Source of the DNA: Kalaharituber pfeilii
Taxonomy: Eukaryota > Ascomycota > Pezizomycetes > Pezizales > Pezizaceae
Assembly (NCBI GenBank): GCA_015179045.1
Contig: WHUZ01000088.1
Coordinates: forward strand, 1-64,000
Length of the DNA: 64,000 bases
Reading direction: 5' to 3'
How positions within the stretch are numbered: the stretch's first letter is position 1; every line of letters begins with the position of its first letter. Below are positions 51,300 to 62,369 of this stretch, in pieces. The notes under the pieces are model-generated. The model saw nothing but the letters and a program-made list of their open reading frames with translations. It was not told the DNA's origin and made no database searches. Position numbers and translations under genes: made by a program.

Positions 51300-51850
51300 C
51301 TATAAAAATTCATTTCACAATGAAATCGAGGTTTTTACCAGTAAAACAAAAACAATATGTCGCCCATGCCTCAATTATTTCTTGTAACTTGCCCCTTTTT
51401 GCTCTCTGAAAATCTCGCTCATTTGCTAGTACATGACGTGCACAGCAGTCAACTATATGACTGTTAGTACATTTTGGTTTATAGTCTAAGCGCAATCCCT
51501 GTTTCCACAGGCCCACGTTCACTAAGAACTTGTCGTATATCCATTGGTTAACCTCATGAAGTAACAACACTCTGGTCTAATGGGAAAACCATAGATTGAG
51601 GATGTAAGTTGGAATGAATAAACCCTTCGCGCATAATAGGTTGCTCTCCACCAGGTCCTAGATAAAGAAATTAGAAGGTAAAGTTCTGTGTAAGCGACCG
51701 TCAGGGTGCAATTCTTACCAGCAAACTGACACATATGGTGCTGCTTACTAATGCGGGCTGGCAATGTCCGCTTGTAACTTCCGGCACCATACTTGCTTGC
51801 CTTTATATTCTTACTGATTTGCCTTCTACTATATTTAATACATACAAACA
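51300..51850 (-). pseudogene. Remnant of a DDE-type transposase (unclassified fungal family)
   Basis: The minus strand reads, across small frame changes, KYGAGSYKRTLPARISKQHH, a ~60-bp intron (51657-51716, GTAAGA...TAG), PGGEQPIMREGFIHSNLHPQ, then VNVGLWKQGLRLDYKPKCTN, VDCCARHVLANERDFQRAKR, GKLQEIIEAW and FHCEMNF. The pattern CCARHVLANERDFQRAK...FHCEMNF resembles a transposase-derived protein family common in fungi (memory, not a search). It has a frameshift near 51335 and near 51545 and no recognisable ends. Confidence 0.45.
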
Positions 51851-51989
51851 TCAGTTGTTCTTGCCTTGCTTGTTACATTCGCACTTGCAGCACCACGCAG
51901 TACAACCAAAATATCCCTTGAGGCGAAATTGCCCAGTGACCTCTCAGCAGAGGACCACGGCTGGTGAGCAATGGTCGGCCATACCCCTG

Positions 51990-52844
51990 ACCCGCTCATA
52001 GCGTGCAGGGTGTAGGGGTAAACCAGGAAGTAATCTTGGTTGCAAGTATTACATAATTTATGCGGTTATAACACGAGCGACTACTGGTATGAGACTAAGC
52101 GAGTACTGTACAACGTTAACTTATTTATATTTCTATATATACAAAACACACGAACAAAAAAACACCAAAACAAAAAATAAACCAAACCAAAAAAAAAAAA
52201 AGAGCTCACCACTCACGCAGGCATCTCATATACCCCCCCACGCATCCCACACGCTAACCTACGATACCCGAACTCTGCATCTCCGCTCTACCCACTACCT
52301 GATCTACGGCTACTCCCAAATCCGCTGACGCGGAAATGCACGGAATGGAGGCGCAAAATTCGAACGTGAGAGAAGGAGAGAGAATCCCGGGACAAATCAC
52401 GTATGGTGCGATAAAAACGGGAAAAGGCGATATTGGATACATATATGTACATGTAAGATTACAGAGAATGGAAGCGAGGGGTTGGGAACGACAAGGAATA
52501 TCTTAAATTGGTTTCGGGTGGGGGAGAGAAACTCACGAAAAAGAAAAAGAAAAAGAGAAAAAAAGGATACAAAAGAAGGAAGCAGGATATTCTATTGATC
52601 TTCTTTTCTTTTTTTTTTGGGAGGGGAGGGGGCTGTTAAATGGAACCGCGGCTTTAAATGAAATCGCGTGATAAACGCCTTTCCGAATGGCCCCAAAAGA
52701 TACTTGACAGGTTTTTGGATAAAAAAAAACAAAGAAAAAAAAGGGTTTCGGTAGCCGTTACTTTTTGTTGACAGCAAGGTAAGTTTTTTTGTCGCCAATT
52801 GCAAATGTGCGTACTTCCAAAATAAATTTGTTGTTTCTGAAATT
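51990..52844. repeat. Duplicated 3' flank of the IF3-like gene
   Basis: Matches 35840-36712 (for example CTCACCACTCACGCAGGCAT and ACGATACCCGAACTCTGCAT). No gene was seen. Confidence 0.7.
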
Positions 52845-53709
52845 CTATAACCGGGTATCTAACTCTCTCCCCTCGCCTTCCCCATTCTCGGCTCCAGACA
52901 CATCACCACCGCCTTCATGGTTGGGCAATTCCTCACCCCCCTCAGGCTGGGTGACTTCCTCACCCCCCTCAGGCTTGGTGACTTCCTCACCCTCGCCACC
53001 TCCACCACCCCCACCCCTGACCACCTTCCTTTGCCAAAACATCGTCAATTGCATCCCCAACTCTCCTTCTCGCGCTTTCCACTCCCTTGCGCCCTTTACC
53101 ACCTCAAAACTCTTCTCCACCTCCTCAATCACCTCCTCGCACTGTCTCCTCGTGACCTTCGCCATGCCTTTCTTGCCCGCAATCACCACCTCGACGCGGT
53201 TTCCTTTTTCCAGGTACTCCTTTGCCCGTTTCAGCTTGTAAGTCAAGTCGTGCAGGCTGATGGCCCAGGTGACCTGGAACTCCTTCGTGACCATGGCAGG
53301 GTTGTTGGACTTTTTGCTCCTGAGCTGCTGCTTGATGGCACGCTCGGTTCGGTGGGCTTCGAGCTCCGCGAGCGCGTCGTGGGTCAGGAGTTTGACTATG
53401 GGTGGGTTGTGGGCGGGGCGCCGTCGGAGGTGCAGACGAGGACGTAGTTGGTCAGGTCGAGCGTCCGGAGGAGGGAGGGTATCGAGACCATGCCGTGGGA
53501 GCTGTTGGTGGCGTCGATGTAGTGGGCAATGGGGTGCCGGATTTCGTAGTTGCGGGCGAGGCGGATGCTGGTGGGGTTCATGGAGATGGGACGAACGGGG
53601 GTAGGAGGGGGGGCGGCGGGCCGCGGGGGGAGGGGTCGGATAGGGGGGAACGTGGTGAGGGGGCGGGGAGCGAGGAGGAGAGCAGGGAGGAGGGGAGGCG
53701 CCGCGACAT
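52845..53709 (-). pseudogene. Mitochondrial IF3-like (AIM23-type) gene, unit B, one frameshift
   Basis: Same organisation as 36713-37578, start ATG 53709 (MSRRLPSSLL). IF3-N-like part to CTSDGA, then a change of frame near 53400-53420, then VKLLTHDALAELEAHRTERA, QVTWAISLHDLTYKLKRAKE, LEKGNRVEVVIAGKKGMAKV, an acidic tail with EGGEEVTQPEGGEEL repeats and the end GRELDTRL. Here one C is missing from a different C-run than in unit A, within ~15 bp. If both losses are sequencing errors the genes are intact; if real, both copies are dead. Role: binds the small mitochondrial ribosomal subunit in initiation (family knowledge). Confidence 0.7.
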
Positions 53710-54010
53710 GGTGCCGCTCGGGAGCTGTAACGAGCGTCGTGCGGGTTCGGAGGAGGCGTCGGCGTTGCGGCTTGTGCGGAGGAAAAATAAACTTCCATCC
53801 CGTGACGACACCAAGATTACAGTGGGCGGCTTGGCATGCAGCGTCCGAAGGGAGGGAGCTAGTGCAGAATGAAGCTAGTGCGGTCGACACCCCAAGCAGT
53901 GACGTGTGGCAAAGCTACCTCCATACCTCGCGCGTATTCCTCACCGCCCTCAGCACCGGATCCACCAACGCAAAGCTATCCCGCGTCTACTCCGTTCCCC
54001 CACGGCGCAA

Positions 54011-54224
54011 TGACCTCCCTCGGCTTCGGCCTCAATGTCCCGAACAAGTCACGGAAACCCGGCGCGCCCGCCCCCGGCCCACCCTCCCGCAAGCCCATCG
54101 CGCGGAAACCCCCTCCGGGTTCTTCGGCGCCGGCGCCGACTCCGACTCCGACCAAGACACGCCGCACGACGAGTCCTCCGTCTTCTCCCGCGCCGGCAGC
54201 AAACCCAAACCCTCCACCACCACC

Positions 54225-54256
<32 letters not shown>

Positions 54257-55431
54257 CAACAACACCGCTCCGGCAGCAGCCCCTCCCAAGCCCCCCGCGC
54301 CGCGCCGCACCGTCAACACCGACCTCGCGAGCTACAATGCGCTCTCCGCATCACAGTCCGTCGCGCACGAGACGTCCGCCGACCCGACAATCTACGCCTA
54401 CGACAGCCTCTACGACAGCATGAAGTCCGCCACGCAGGCGAAAAAAGCGCGGGACGCCGAGGACGCGGCGGAGCGCCGCCCAAAGTACATGGAGGGGCTC
54501 CTTGCGGCTGCCGAGACGCGGAAGCGGGATTTGCTGCGGGCAAAGGAAAGGATAATGTTGAAGGAGCGGGAGATGGAGGAGGAGAGCGGAGAGTTTGGGG
54601 GCAAGGAGAGTTTTGTGACGGATGCGTATAAAAGGCAGCAGGAGGAGCTGAGGAAGGCGGAGGAGGAGGAGCGGTTGAGGGAAGGTAGGTTTATGACCTT
54701 TATGACCCCCCCGCTGCATCTTATCTATCCCCATACGGATATTTTCTACAATTCCTATTTTTCATTTTTGTTTTCACCTCCGGAGGTACGGAAACGTGCA
54801 ACGTGCTAACCCCGATGCAGAAACCGAGCGCAAAAATTCCCGCGGCCTCTCCGGCCTCTACCGCAACCTCCTAAACCGCACCGAAGCCCAGCACGACGCC
54901 ATCGTCGCCGCCGCCGCGGCCGCCGACCCTACCTCCGCCACCACCACCACCGCAAACGCCTCCACCAGCCCCCCCTCCACCCCTAAAATCCCTCTCAAAC
55001 CCGGCGTCGAAGTCAACGAGGAAGGCCAAGTCGTCGACAAGCGCCAGCTCCTCTCCGCCGGCCTCAACGTCACCGCTCCGCCAAAGCGAGCCTCCGCATC
55101 CTCTTCCTCCGACTCCCGGGTGCACCATGGCCGCGATGGTGGTGGAGTCGGCGGCGGCGGACACCGTTCCCGCGCGATGGACGCCCGCGCGCGGCAGACG
55201 AGGATGCTGGAGATGCAGCTTGAGGAGGCGCAGAAGAGGGCGAGGGACGAGGAGGAGGAGAAGAGGAGGGAGGTGGTCGAGAGGCAGGTCAAGAGGGGGA
55301 AGACGGGCGAGGAGGTCGAGGGTGCGAGGGAGCGGTATTTGAGGAGGAAGAAGGAGAGGGAGGAGGAGGAGAGGAGGAAGAAGGAGAGGGAGGAGGAGGA
55401 GAGGAGGAAGAAGGAGGCGGGGGGAGGTTAA
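54011..55431 (+). CDS. NSRP1-like (CCDC55) nuclear speckle splicing regulator, unit B
   Basis: Starts MTSLGFGLNVPNKSRKPGAP at 54011, divergent from the IF3-like gene. After a 1-bp loss near 54118 (GGGTTC where unit A has GGGATTC) the frame continues PPGFFGAGADSDSDQDTPHD, a Thr/Asn-rich run, then the family core: LASYNALSASQSVAHETSAD, PTIYAYDSLYDSMKSATQAK, RRPKYMEGLLAAAETRKRDL, FVTDAYKRQQEELRKAEEEE. An intron (~54685-54828, GTAGGT...GATGCAG) leads to SRGLSGLYRNLLNRTEAQHD and a long charged coiled coil ending in KEREEEERRKKEAGGG. The N-terminal DSLYDSMK / RKPKYM pattern is characteristic of NSRP1 proteins. Total ~430 residues. It is functional only if the frameshift is an artefact. Confidence 0.75.
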
Positions 55432-56040
55432 GGTGGGGTCGGGATTGGGGGGTGGAGTATGGGACATGCGGTGGGTTGAGTTGGGTGTATATTGGTAATC
55501 CCTTGTTTCGCGCATATGTACATAAACTGCAACCCCGCATAATAGGGTTCTCTCAGGTCATATACTCAGAATTTTGCATTTGTCCTCGGCTCCCGATACT
55601 TACTTAAACTTTATTTAGGAATTCAAATATATGTCTATATACAACGACAAAGTCCGCCTACAAATACAGAACCTCCGAATGGGGAGATTTTGATTCCCAG
55701 CGGAAACCAAAACCATTGACAATTGTGCATGCATGCATGCATGGGGGGTCATACAGTTACGTTTTACTTGAAACATCCATAGGACCCCCCACAGCGAGAA
55801 CCGATGCGAGCCAAGAGCTACAAAACATTCGGGGCAAAAACCCCCTCGCAAAATTTGTAGGAACGAGGGCTAGTTTTTTCCAAGGTGTTTTTGTGTGCCT
55901 ATTTTTTTTTTGCATTCCTTCCCGCCCGCGAAATAATAAGGAATCATATTCCGGAGAACTTCATATACCATGCATGGATCGAGTGCGTATTCCAACCCCT
56001 TTGTCTGAGAGTTTGTTGCCTTTCGCTCGGCTATCATCAG
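55432..56040. other. Intergenic, nothing recognised
   Basis: Downstream of the NSRP1-like gene. Short open frames exist but show no family features. A run of CATG repeats is at ~55727-55743. Confidence 0.5.
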
Positions 56041-56045
56041 CGTCG

Positions 56046-56865
56046 TTTTCTCTATCTAGCCCAACTGTGTAATATTCATCCTCTCCCTTCTTCACGATTA
56101 CACTAAAAGCCCCCTAGGGCACCGGATACTGCCGCGGCCGAGACCAATGCAGGACTTCCACCGGAGCGTAAACTTTATTGTGCATAGGAGCCTGCTTGCT
56201 TGCGTCCATTGTAACTCCAGAGCTGGAACAAGCGAATGTGAACAACAATGATATAAAGGAGGAGTTATGGAGTTGCGCGATGTAGAAGAAGTGCACTCCT
56301 TACGTGGGCATATACACGACATGAGGATCCGGGATGCCTGGCCATCAGGTTTGTTTTTTTAGCGTGAGAACGCTGGTTGTGCAAAAAGTGCAAATCCAAT
56401 GCGTCAGATCTAGCAAGGTCTACACACTTGCTGATCGGTTCACTGAAGGATCCGGCATATTCTCTCAAGAATCACTATACTGCTCACTGACCTTGGGAAA
56501 ATCGAGGAGGGAGTGGATATTGAGGCGCTCGTTTGTGCGATTACGTATGCGTTTGACAACCTCCCGTTCTCTATGGCCAGTTCGGTCAAGTTTTTACCCT
56601 CAGCGCAGCTGCTTACGTACCTTGTACAGTACAGTGCCTGGTTCCTCAAGGACAGGGCAGAACTCCGCACGCTGCTGTTATGATACATTGTGCAGACCTT
56701 TGCCACGGCAGCTCCGGGAATGCAGGACACATCAGTGTGAGAGTTGATGGGGCCACCACCACTATGCCTCTGGCCGGGTCAAGCGTCATATCAAGGCTCG
56801 GCGTCGTCCTTGTGTTCCTTCCTGCGCCAATCGTGGTTGTCCTGGAATCCAATCTCTGCCGGTGA
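56046..56865 (+). pseudogene. Decayed paralogue of the BTB-domain gene at 60.6 kb
   Basis: Follows the 60596-61548 gene block by block: CTCTCCCTTCTTCACGATTA with a lost start region; TTTATTGTGCATAGGAGCCT (the FYVHRGLL block); ACTGACCTTGGGAAAATCGA (LTDLGKI); CGTTTGACAACCTCCCGTTC (AFDNLP); and TGAGAGTTGATGGGGCCACC (VTVDGHA). Several frameshifts and stops break the frame, and no single open frame covers more than one block. It lies ~4.6 kb upstream of the intact gene in the same orientation. Confidence 0.78.
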
Positions 56866-57256
56866 CTGTGCGTGGATACTTGCCATGAAAAAAAAAGAAG
56901 TAGCGTAATGCTACGAGGGTGTTTGTGTCAGTAACCTTAGAGTGGTAACAAGAAAGTAGTTGTTAGTTGTTCAGAGGTGGAACATGAGCAAGTTATTGCA
57001 CAAATAAGGAAATTACATGGACTTATTATTTCTGAATGTATTACAGAACAGGGCTCCCGGACCGAGATGTAACGTTATCACAAAGTTACAACGGTCGGTC
57101 CACCAACTCACGATGGCTAGTGCCAGTCATTAGCGACCTTCCATGATAAAGAAATACCACATCAGAAACTCCAGCTACTATAGGATGGTTGCCGTGCGAT
57201 TAGCAACGCCACCTAGGGTACGTTTGTTATTTTTCTTCCGCCAACCAAACCCATTA

Positions 57257-57309
57257 CCCCCTCCGGGCGGCATGCGAGTACTGATATATAAAAAAAAACA
57301 AAAAAAAAA
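57257..57309 (+). mobile_element. Very short T1 tail micro-insertion
   Basis: CCTCCGGGCGGCATGCGAGT, ACTGATATATA, A-run: only the 3' half of the T1 hairpin. Approximate duplication CCATTACCC / CCAATTACCC. Confidence 0.65.
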
Positions 57310-58429
57310 ACCAATTACCCAGTACCGCCCGCTGTTCAAAAAAAAAAAAAAAAATACCATCCTATGCATGCCTTTTGTCTTGTGTCGTTTTGAGGAGTCT
57401 CCACACAATTTTTTGCACTGTATAATAGCCAAGTGTAACTGAAGTTTTTGCATGTACTCTTCGATGATATTTGCACCCTCTGCATATTATCCTATGGGCC
57501 TAGTCCTCTACTCTAGTTCGAGACTATTTACAGCCCCATACAGACGATGTCACGGGAACGCATTTAGTGCTATTGCATGTCGCAAAGTTACAATACTGCA
57601 TATCTGACATATGTGACATAGACAGGGCGCTTACGACTCAGTCATAGTGACTCCGTGATGCTACAAAAGTTGCTACACGTCCTCGGCATAGCTAATAGAT
57701 GGAATAAGATCGCAGGTAGGATCATTGAGGCTAGGCAGCTTGGAGTGTATCCAGTATAGGATACGATATATACCAAATAGGTCACTGTCTATAGACTAAA
57801 GATTGGCCTAATGAATATGCGTAAGATGATTCAGTATATTCTACCATGCTTTGGCTTCAATTTGAGCGCGCTTGAGGACTATTTGCACTCACAGGAACTT
57901 TTTGTTGTGACATCCGGAAAATGCTCAATTTCTTAGTGTACAATTTCTCCCTACAGGAGCATACAGTGCTATGTTACAGAACTCAAGCTGTTACTACTCA
58001 TGTATTGTAATATAGCACTGGTAGTACCATTGCTACGATTCCTACTATTGCATGAGCAGGTAGAGCATTGCAGTGAGTTGGTATTTTCTGGTGGGTGCCA
58101 GAGGAGGTTATTTCATAAGGTAGAAGGAGTGAGGCAACTGTGGATGCTGTAGGAGCAGCATTTTCACTTTTTTCCCTTCAATCAGCGCAGTTAATATGGT
58201 CTATAATTACATATTAGAGATGTATTCTGTTGAGATATGCCTGACATTTTGATGTTGCAAAACCGGCGCCAAGGTGCCCAGCGTTACCGGTGTGCACATC
58301 GTTACCCATACAGTACTAGTAGCAGTAGTAGCAACGGCATTAGCAGAAGCAGTAACAGCAGTGGTGGCACAGCAATGATGGCAGCCAAGTGTGAAATGGA
58401 GTAGTCTAAGATGTATTAGTATTAGTGTG
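57310..58429. other. Intergenic, nothing recognised
   Basis: No gene, tail or transposon end is recognised. An imperfect AGCAGTAGTAGCAACGGC-type trinucleotide stretch lies at 58312-58375. Confidence 0.5.
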
Positions 58430-58601
58430 TCCGGTTTAGCAAATATTATTTGTGTGGCGGCAGGGGGGTACTTGTCTGGAGGTTTCTATCCGGTCCGGAA
58501 TTGTTAGGGCGTCCGGTATAGTAAGGGCGATTTGTATGGGGAACGGATGTCGGAGGCCGTCTGGTATAGCAAGGGTAGACTGTATGATATCTGTTGGAGA
58601 A

Positions 58602-59284
58602 TATGCAGCGCTGAAGTGAACCATCATGCACAGTGGTTGGGTGTGCTGAACATATGCAACCTGAGCTGTGGCCATGATGCAGACTGACGTTTCATGATTC
58701 TTCGGTCTTCTATTTCCTATGCCGATTATATCCTCTTTACCGTCTGAATCCGCTGCTATGCGCAACCTCATTCCGCACCAATAATTGTTTAGTTGGGTAC
58801 GAAGGTACTTCCTGAATTTAGTTGCATAAATAGGGCTGTTTTGGGATGCATATTTGGGGTCATTCTGTAGGAATTAATCAACTGTATCCCACCGCAATTT
58901 ACCTCGTAATCTGTAGCTTACCACAGTATCATACACTGAAAATTTCTGCGTCTTTTCACCCCCTGCCTACCTTGGCGGCCAGCACGTGACCCCTCACTCT
59001 GGTAAAAACTGGCCATAGTGAAGAAAACTGGTCAGATTCTTGGCCTAGACAGCCCTATTTATGCAACAAAATTCAGGAAGTACCTTCGTACCCACAATTA
59101 TTGGTGCGGAATGAGGTTGCGCATAGCAGCGGATTCAGACGGTAAAGAGGATATAATCGGTATTCATAGGAAATAGAAGACCATAGAATCATGAAACGTC
59201 AATCTGCATCATGGCCACAGCTCAGGTTGCATATGTTCAGCACACCCAACCACTGTGCATGATGTTTCACTTCAGCGCTGCATA
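58602..59284. repeat. Large inverted repeat: ~237-bp arms, ~209-bp loop
   Basis: Left arm 58602-58839, right arm 59049-59284, inverse with few differences (left TATGCAGCGCTGAAGTGAAC, right GTTTCACTTCAGCGCTGCATA-type end, given here in pieces). The left arm is preceded (58560-58582) and the right arm followed (59285) by the same pogo-like terminus, AAGGGTAGACTG / CAGTCTACCCTT, so the whole is symmetrical. The transcript could form a long hairpin. Confidence 0.85.
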
Positions 59285-59988
59285 CAGTCTACCCTTGCTA
59301 TAACGAAAACCAAAAATCTGGCACTTTTTTTTCGTTATAGCAAGGTTTCGTTATAGAATATTGTGGCAAGATTAGTCATGTCCTTGGCAGCTGAATTTAG
59401 AAGCCCGAGTACCTCAGGAGTTTATGGCAAGAGATTTTAACTCTGTGATTTTCCTCCTTATGGAAATAACCAGAGTAGGAAAAAATGAGAGTACAAAATT
59501 GAGAGCACAGAAGTATTGATCAGGTACTATGCAGATGCAAAAATCAATCATGTTGTTGAAGCAAAATTAACTACAAAGCCGAACCTCAGGCTAGAAAAGC
59601 AGCAACTATGCAAAAAGAAGACTAGAGCTACAAAAACAAAAAGAAACCCTAGACGCAGTTCGAAAACATTTCACAATGAATCCGGTACGAGTACAATCCA
59701 AGCACACCCTTTTTTGTGGAATTGGGCCAAAACTAACTAGAGAGTTTCTAGTTGTGCAATTGGGTGGTTCTTAATTAGTCATGCATTCCACTAGCCATTT
59801 TTCGTTATAGCAAGAATTATTTGTATGCAGACAGAAATACCTTTCACTCAGACTAATTTTCGTTTCGTTATTTGGTAGATTTTCGTTATAGCAGGAGCTG
59901 TTTGAGTGAACGGAATAATGGCTCCGTTCAATTTTCGGTATAGCAAGGTTTTCGCTATAGCGAGTTTCGTTATAGCAAGGGCAGACTG
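59285..59988. mobile_element. Pogo-like MITE (704 bp)
   Basis: Inverted ends CAGTCTACCCTTGCTATAAC and GTTATAGCAAGGGCAGACTG, with TA on both sides (59283-59284 and 59989-59990). CAGT...ACTG ends with TA duplication are typical of pogo/Tigger elements. Internal copies of TTTCGTTATAGCAAG occur several times. No transposase is encoded. Confidence 0.85.
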
Positions 59989-60595
59989 TATTCTTCAACA
60001 GACTTGTATTCAAGTTGAGGCGCCGGTTGTCCTGGCTTGGAAAATGTTGACCACCATAGCTACGGAAGAGGACTGCGATATAGCCCAGATGGCCGTTCCC
60101 ACCTTCTAGCTGATGGAGGTCTAACCAGAATTCGAAGAGGTTAGTTGCGCCTCCCAAGCGCAGCATTGTCGGTTGCTTTGCGTCGCGCTAAAGCATTCGT
60201 AGCAACCATTCGCTTACTAGGAATAATTGCGGAGCATCACATTTACTTTACCGGGGAGTCCACATGGGTGGCAATTATCTGACAGATGGGAGGCCTGCCA
60301 AGAGGGTAAATTAGGGATGGGCCCGCAATTGTAGGAATGTGCTACATTATAGAGATCTTAGCAACGCCAGGTGAGTTTACGTGACTTCTGGCTGCGGCGT
60401 CCATCGCTCTCTCCGCACACGTACCGAGGTTGAAATACAGTACACAACTAGTAGACGATACGCAGGCGCATCACTGATTCTGCTTTAGCGCAAATTCCTC
60501 CACCTCTAGCAACAGCATATACCATGAAGTGCGTATAATCAATCCTCTCTAGGTTGTCAATCTTTAGCTTCGCCCTACTGACCATCATTCTATAG
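59989..60595. other. 5' flank of the BTB gene
   Basis: It may include an untranslated or short first exon: GTGAGT at ~60371 and a CTGAC branch site before TAG at ~60595 suggest a 5' intron. No other feature was seen. Confidence 0.4.
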
Positions 60596-61548
60596 CCCAA
60601 CTCTGCAATACCTATTCTCTCCCTTCTTCACAATTGTGCTCAAGAATCCTCATGGGGAGGATATTGCCAATGAAAGCACCGTTGAAACCAATTCGGAACT
60701 CCCGCAGAAGCGCAAATTTTATGTGCATAGGGGCTTGCTAGCATCGCTGTCTCCAGAGCTGGACAAACATGCAAACAACAACATGAAGGAAGGCCTCGAA
60801 GGTAATATGGAATTGAGTGATGTGGAAGAAGCAACAATGATGGCATTTCTCGAGTGGGCATATACAAAGGACTACACATTGTGAGTAATTGTGTCGCCCT
60901 CCGTTTCATTGAGGGTGAGAACACTGTATGTGCTAACAGGGATATAGTCCAAATCCAACGTCTGCTTCTGTTCTGCTCAAACACACCAAGCTTTATGCAC
61001 TTGCCGATCGCTTCAATATTGCAAGCCTGAAAGACCTGGTGTATTCGAGGATTGCTAAACTCCTCACTGACCTTGGGAAAATAAAGGAAGCAGCAGACAT
61101 TGAGGCACTTCTTTCGGCAGTAACGTACGCTTTCGACAACCTTCCATGCTCTACGACCAGCTCGTGTGACAGCATTCAAGCTTTTATACCCTCGGAGAAG
61201 TTGCTAAAGTACTTTGCGCAATACAGTGCATGGATACTTGAAGCTCTTAAGGACAAGAAGGAATTCAGCACACTGCTTTTATCTTGTGCAGACTTTGTTA
61301 GAGCCGTACTCTCAATATCGAGGGCAGCTCCATCACCTCCCTGGACAGGCACTCAGGCCGGAAGCCATTCAGAGCAAGTCAGCGTGACGGTTGATGGGCA
61401 TGCTATCACCTTATATAGCCAGAATGACTCTGGTGAACCATCATATCAAGGCTCAGTGCAGCTCCAGCATTACTGTCAGTCTTATCATTCTTATGGTTCT
61501 ACCCATTTTTCCAAACAAGTGGCGGTGAATGTGCGTGGATACTTGTAA
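60596..61548 (+). CDS. BTB/POZ-domain protein, apparently intact
   Basis: Two exons visible: ~60596-60880 and 60948-61548, joined by a 67-bp intron (GTGAGT...GATATAG). Exon A reads LFSPFFTIVLKNPHGEDIAN, FYVHRGLLASLSPELDKHAN, NNNMKEGLEGNMELSDVEEA, MMAFLEWAYTKDYT: a BTB fold signature (FYVHRGLL, MKEG, LSDVEE, FLEWAYT). Exon B continues HTKLYALADRFNIASLKDLV, LLTDLGKIKEAADIEALLSA, AFDNLP, and ends VTVDGHAITLYSQND, VAVNVRGYL. The family acts as protein-protein adaptors, often for Cullin-3 ligases (family knowledge); fungi have many such paralogues. An in-frame TGA at ~60580 shows that the true start lies in an upstream exon, not identified. A pseudogene copy is at 56046-56865. Confidence 0.72.
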
Positions 61549-61706
61549 AGCAAAATAGCGTAGTGCTGCAAGGTCATTGGTTTACATTACAGCAGTAACA
61601 ATAAACCTGTTAGAGGCGAAACTTTAGTTTTAACCTATTGCCATATGTGATGAATAGTCTTCAGGTAACAACAACTTTCACTATGCTAAGTTATCTTTTA
61701 CATCGT

Positions 61707-61927
61707 CAGCACTGTTGGATTGGGCCGGACGGGTATAGAGAACATATCCATTACTCCTCCTTTCTCTTATTTTTCTTTTCCTTTTCTCGTCATATTACAT
61801 GTACTTAACCAATACCTTGCCATTTTTTTTTTTTTCTTTCATTAATCGCATGCCGCCCTATGGGCTATGGCGATGAATACCTTGCCATAGCCTCATAGGC
61901 GGCACGCGAGTAATGATATATATAGAG

Positions 61928-61954
<27 letters not shown>
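61707..61954 (+). mobile_element. LINE 3' end with T1 tail, containing a nested micro-insertion
   Basis: Perfect 14-bp duplication ATCTTTTACATCGT at 61693-61706 and 61955-61968. The element ends CCTTGCCATAGCCTCATAGG, CGGCACGCGAGTAATGATAT, A-run. The micro-insertion 61824-61875 lies just 5' of its hairpin. No coding sequence remains. Confidence 0.92.
61824..61875 (-). mobile_element. Nested tail-only micro-insertion (T1, 52 bp)
   Basis: T-run, CTTTCATTAATCGCATGCCG, GGGCTATGGCGATG. Duplication AATACCTTGCCAT at 61811-61823 and 61876-61888, i.e. it landed at the start of another T1 hairpin in opposite orientation. Confidence 0.93.
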
Positions 61955-61959
<5 letters not shown>

Positions 61960-62261
61960 TTACATCGTATACGACTTAGAGGTGGTTTACGCTTAAGTAC
62001 ACTTTTGTATTATGTTACTGAGGGCGAAGTGCGTGCGGAGTGCCGAATATACGAGCTCTAAACTACAGACCGGGAAAGGAGATGTATGCGGCCTCACCAA
62101 GTTTGAAGTCAGGAATTGCCCGTATGCGTAATGTCACGTCGCCTACCCATTAGCAGGATATCCACTCGAGATGCACCGTAAAGCTGCTGAATGACAGTTC
62201 GGCCAATCGACCGAGAGCTTACAGTAAGGCACGAGCACAGGAAAACAGCTGGTTAGGAGCT

Positions 62262-62357
62262 TTTTTTTTTTTTTTTGTGTATCACTAACCCCGCTTATCG
62301 CTGTCCGCTATGGCAGGCCCCTGGGCCGAAACCCTCGATGCTCGGAGGCAGGCATTT
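62262..62357 (-). mobile_element. Short T4-tail insertion (96 bp)
   Basis: T-run, TATCACTAACCCCGCTTATC, GCTGTCCGCTATGGCAGGCC, then GGGCCGAAACCCTCGATGCT. Duplication TGGTTAGGAGCT at 62250-62261 and 62358-62369. Confidence 0.92.
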
Positions 62358-62369
62358 TGGTTAGGAGCT

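Noticed and set aside
53402..53872. Long plus-strand Gly/Arg/Glu-rich frames over the IF3-like gene (also 37270-37747)
   Set aside because: They are antisense shadows of a GC-rich coding region; the minus strand has the recognisable IF3-like motifs and a presequence.
54858..55515. Minus-strand Pro/Ser/Leu-rich frames opposite the NSRP1-like gene
   Set aside because: Antisense of the Glu/Arg/Lys coiled coil; low-complexity shadow.
59516..60166. Short frames in and beside the pogo-like MITE
   Set aside because: No transposase motifs; frames are broken by the repeated TTTCGTTATAGCAAG units.
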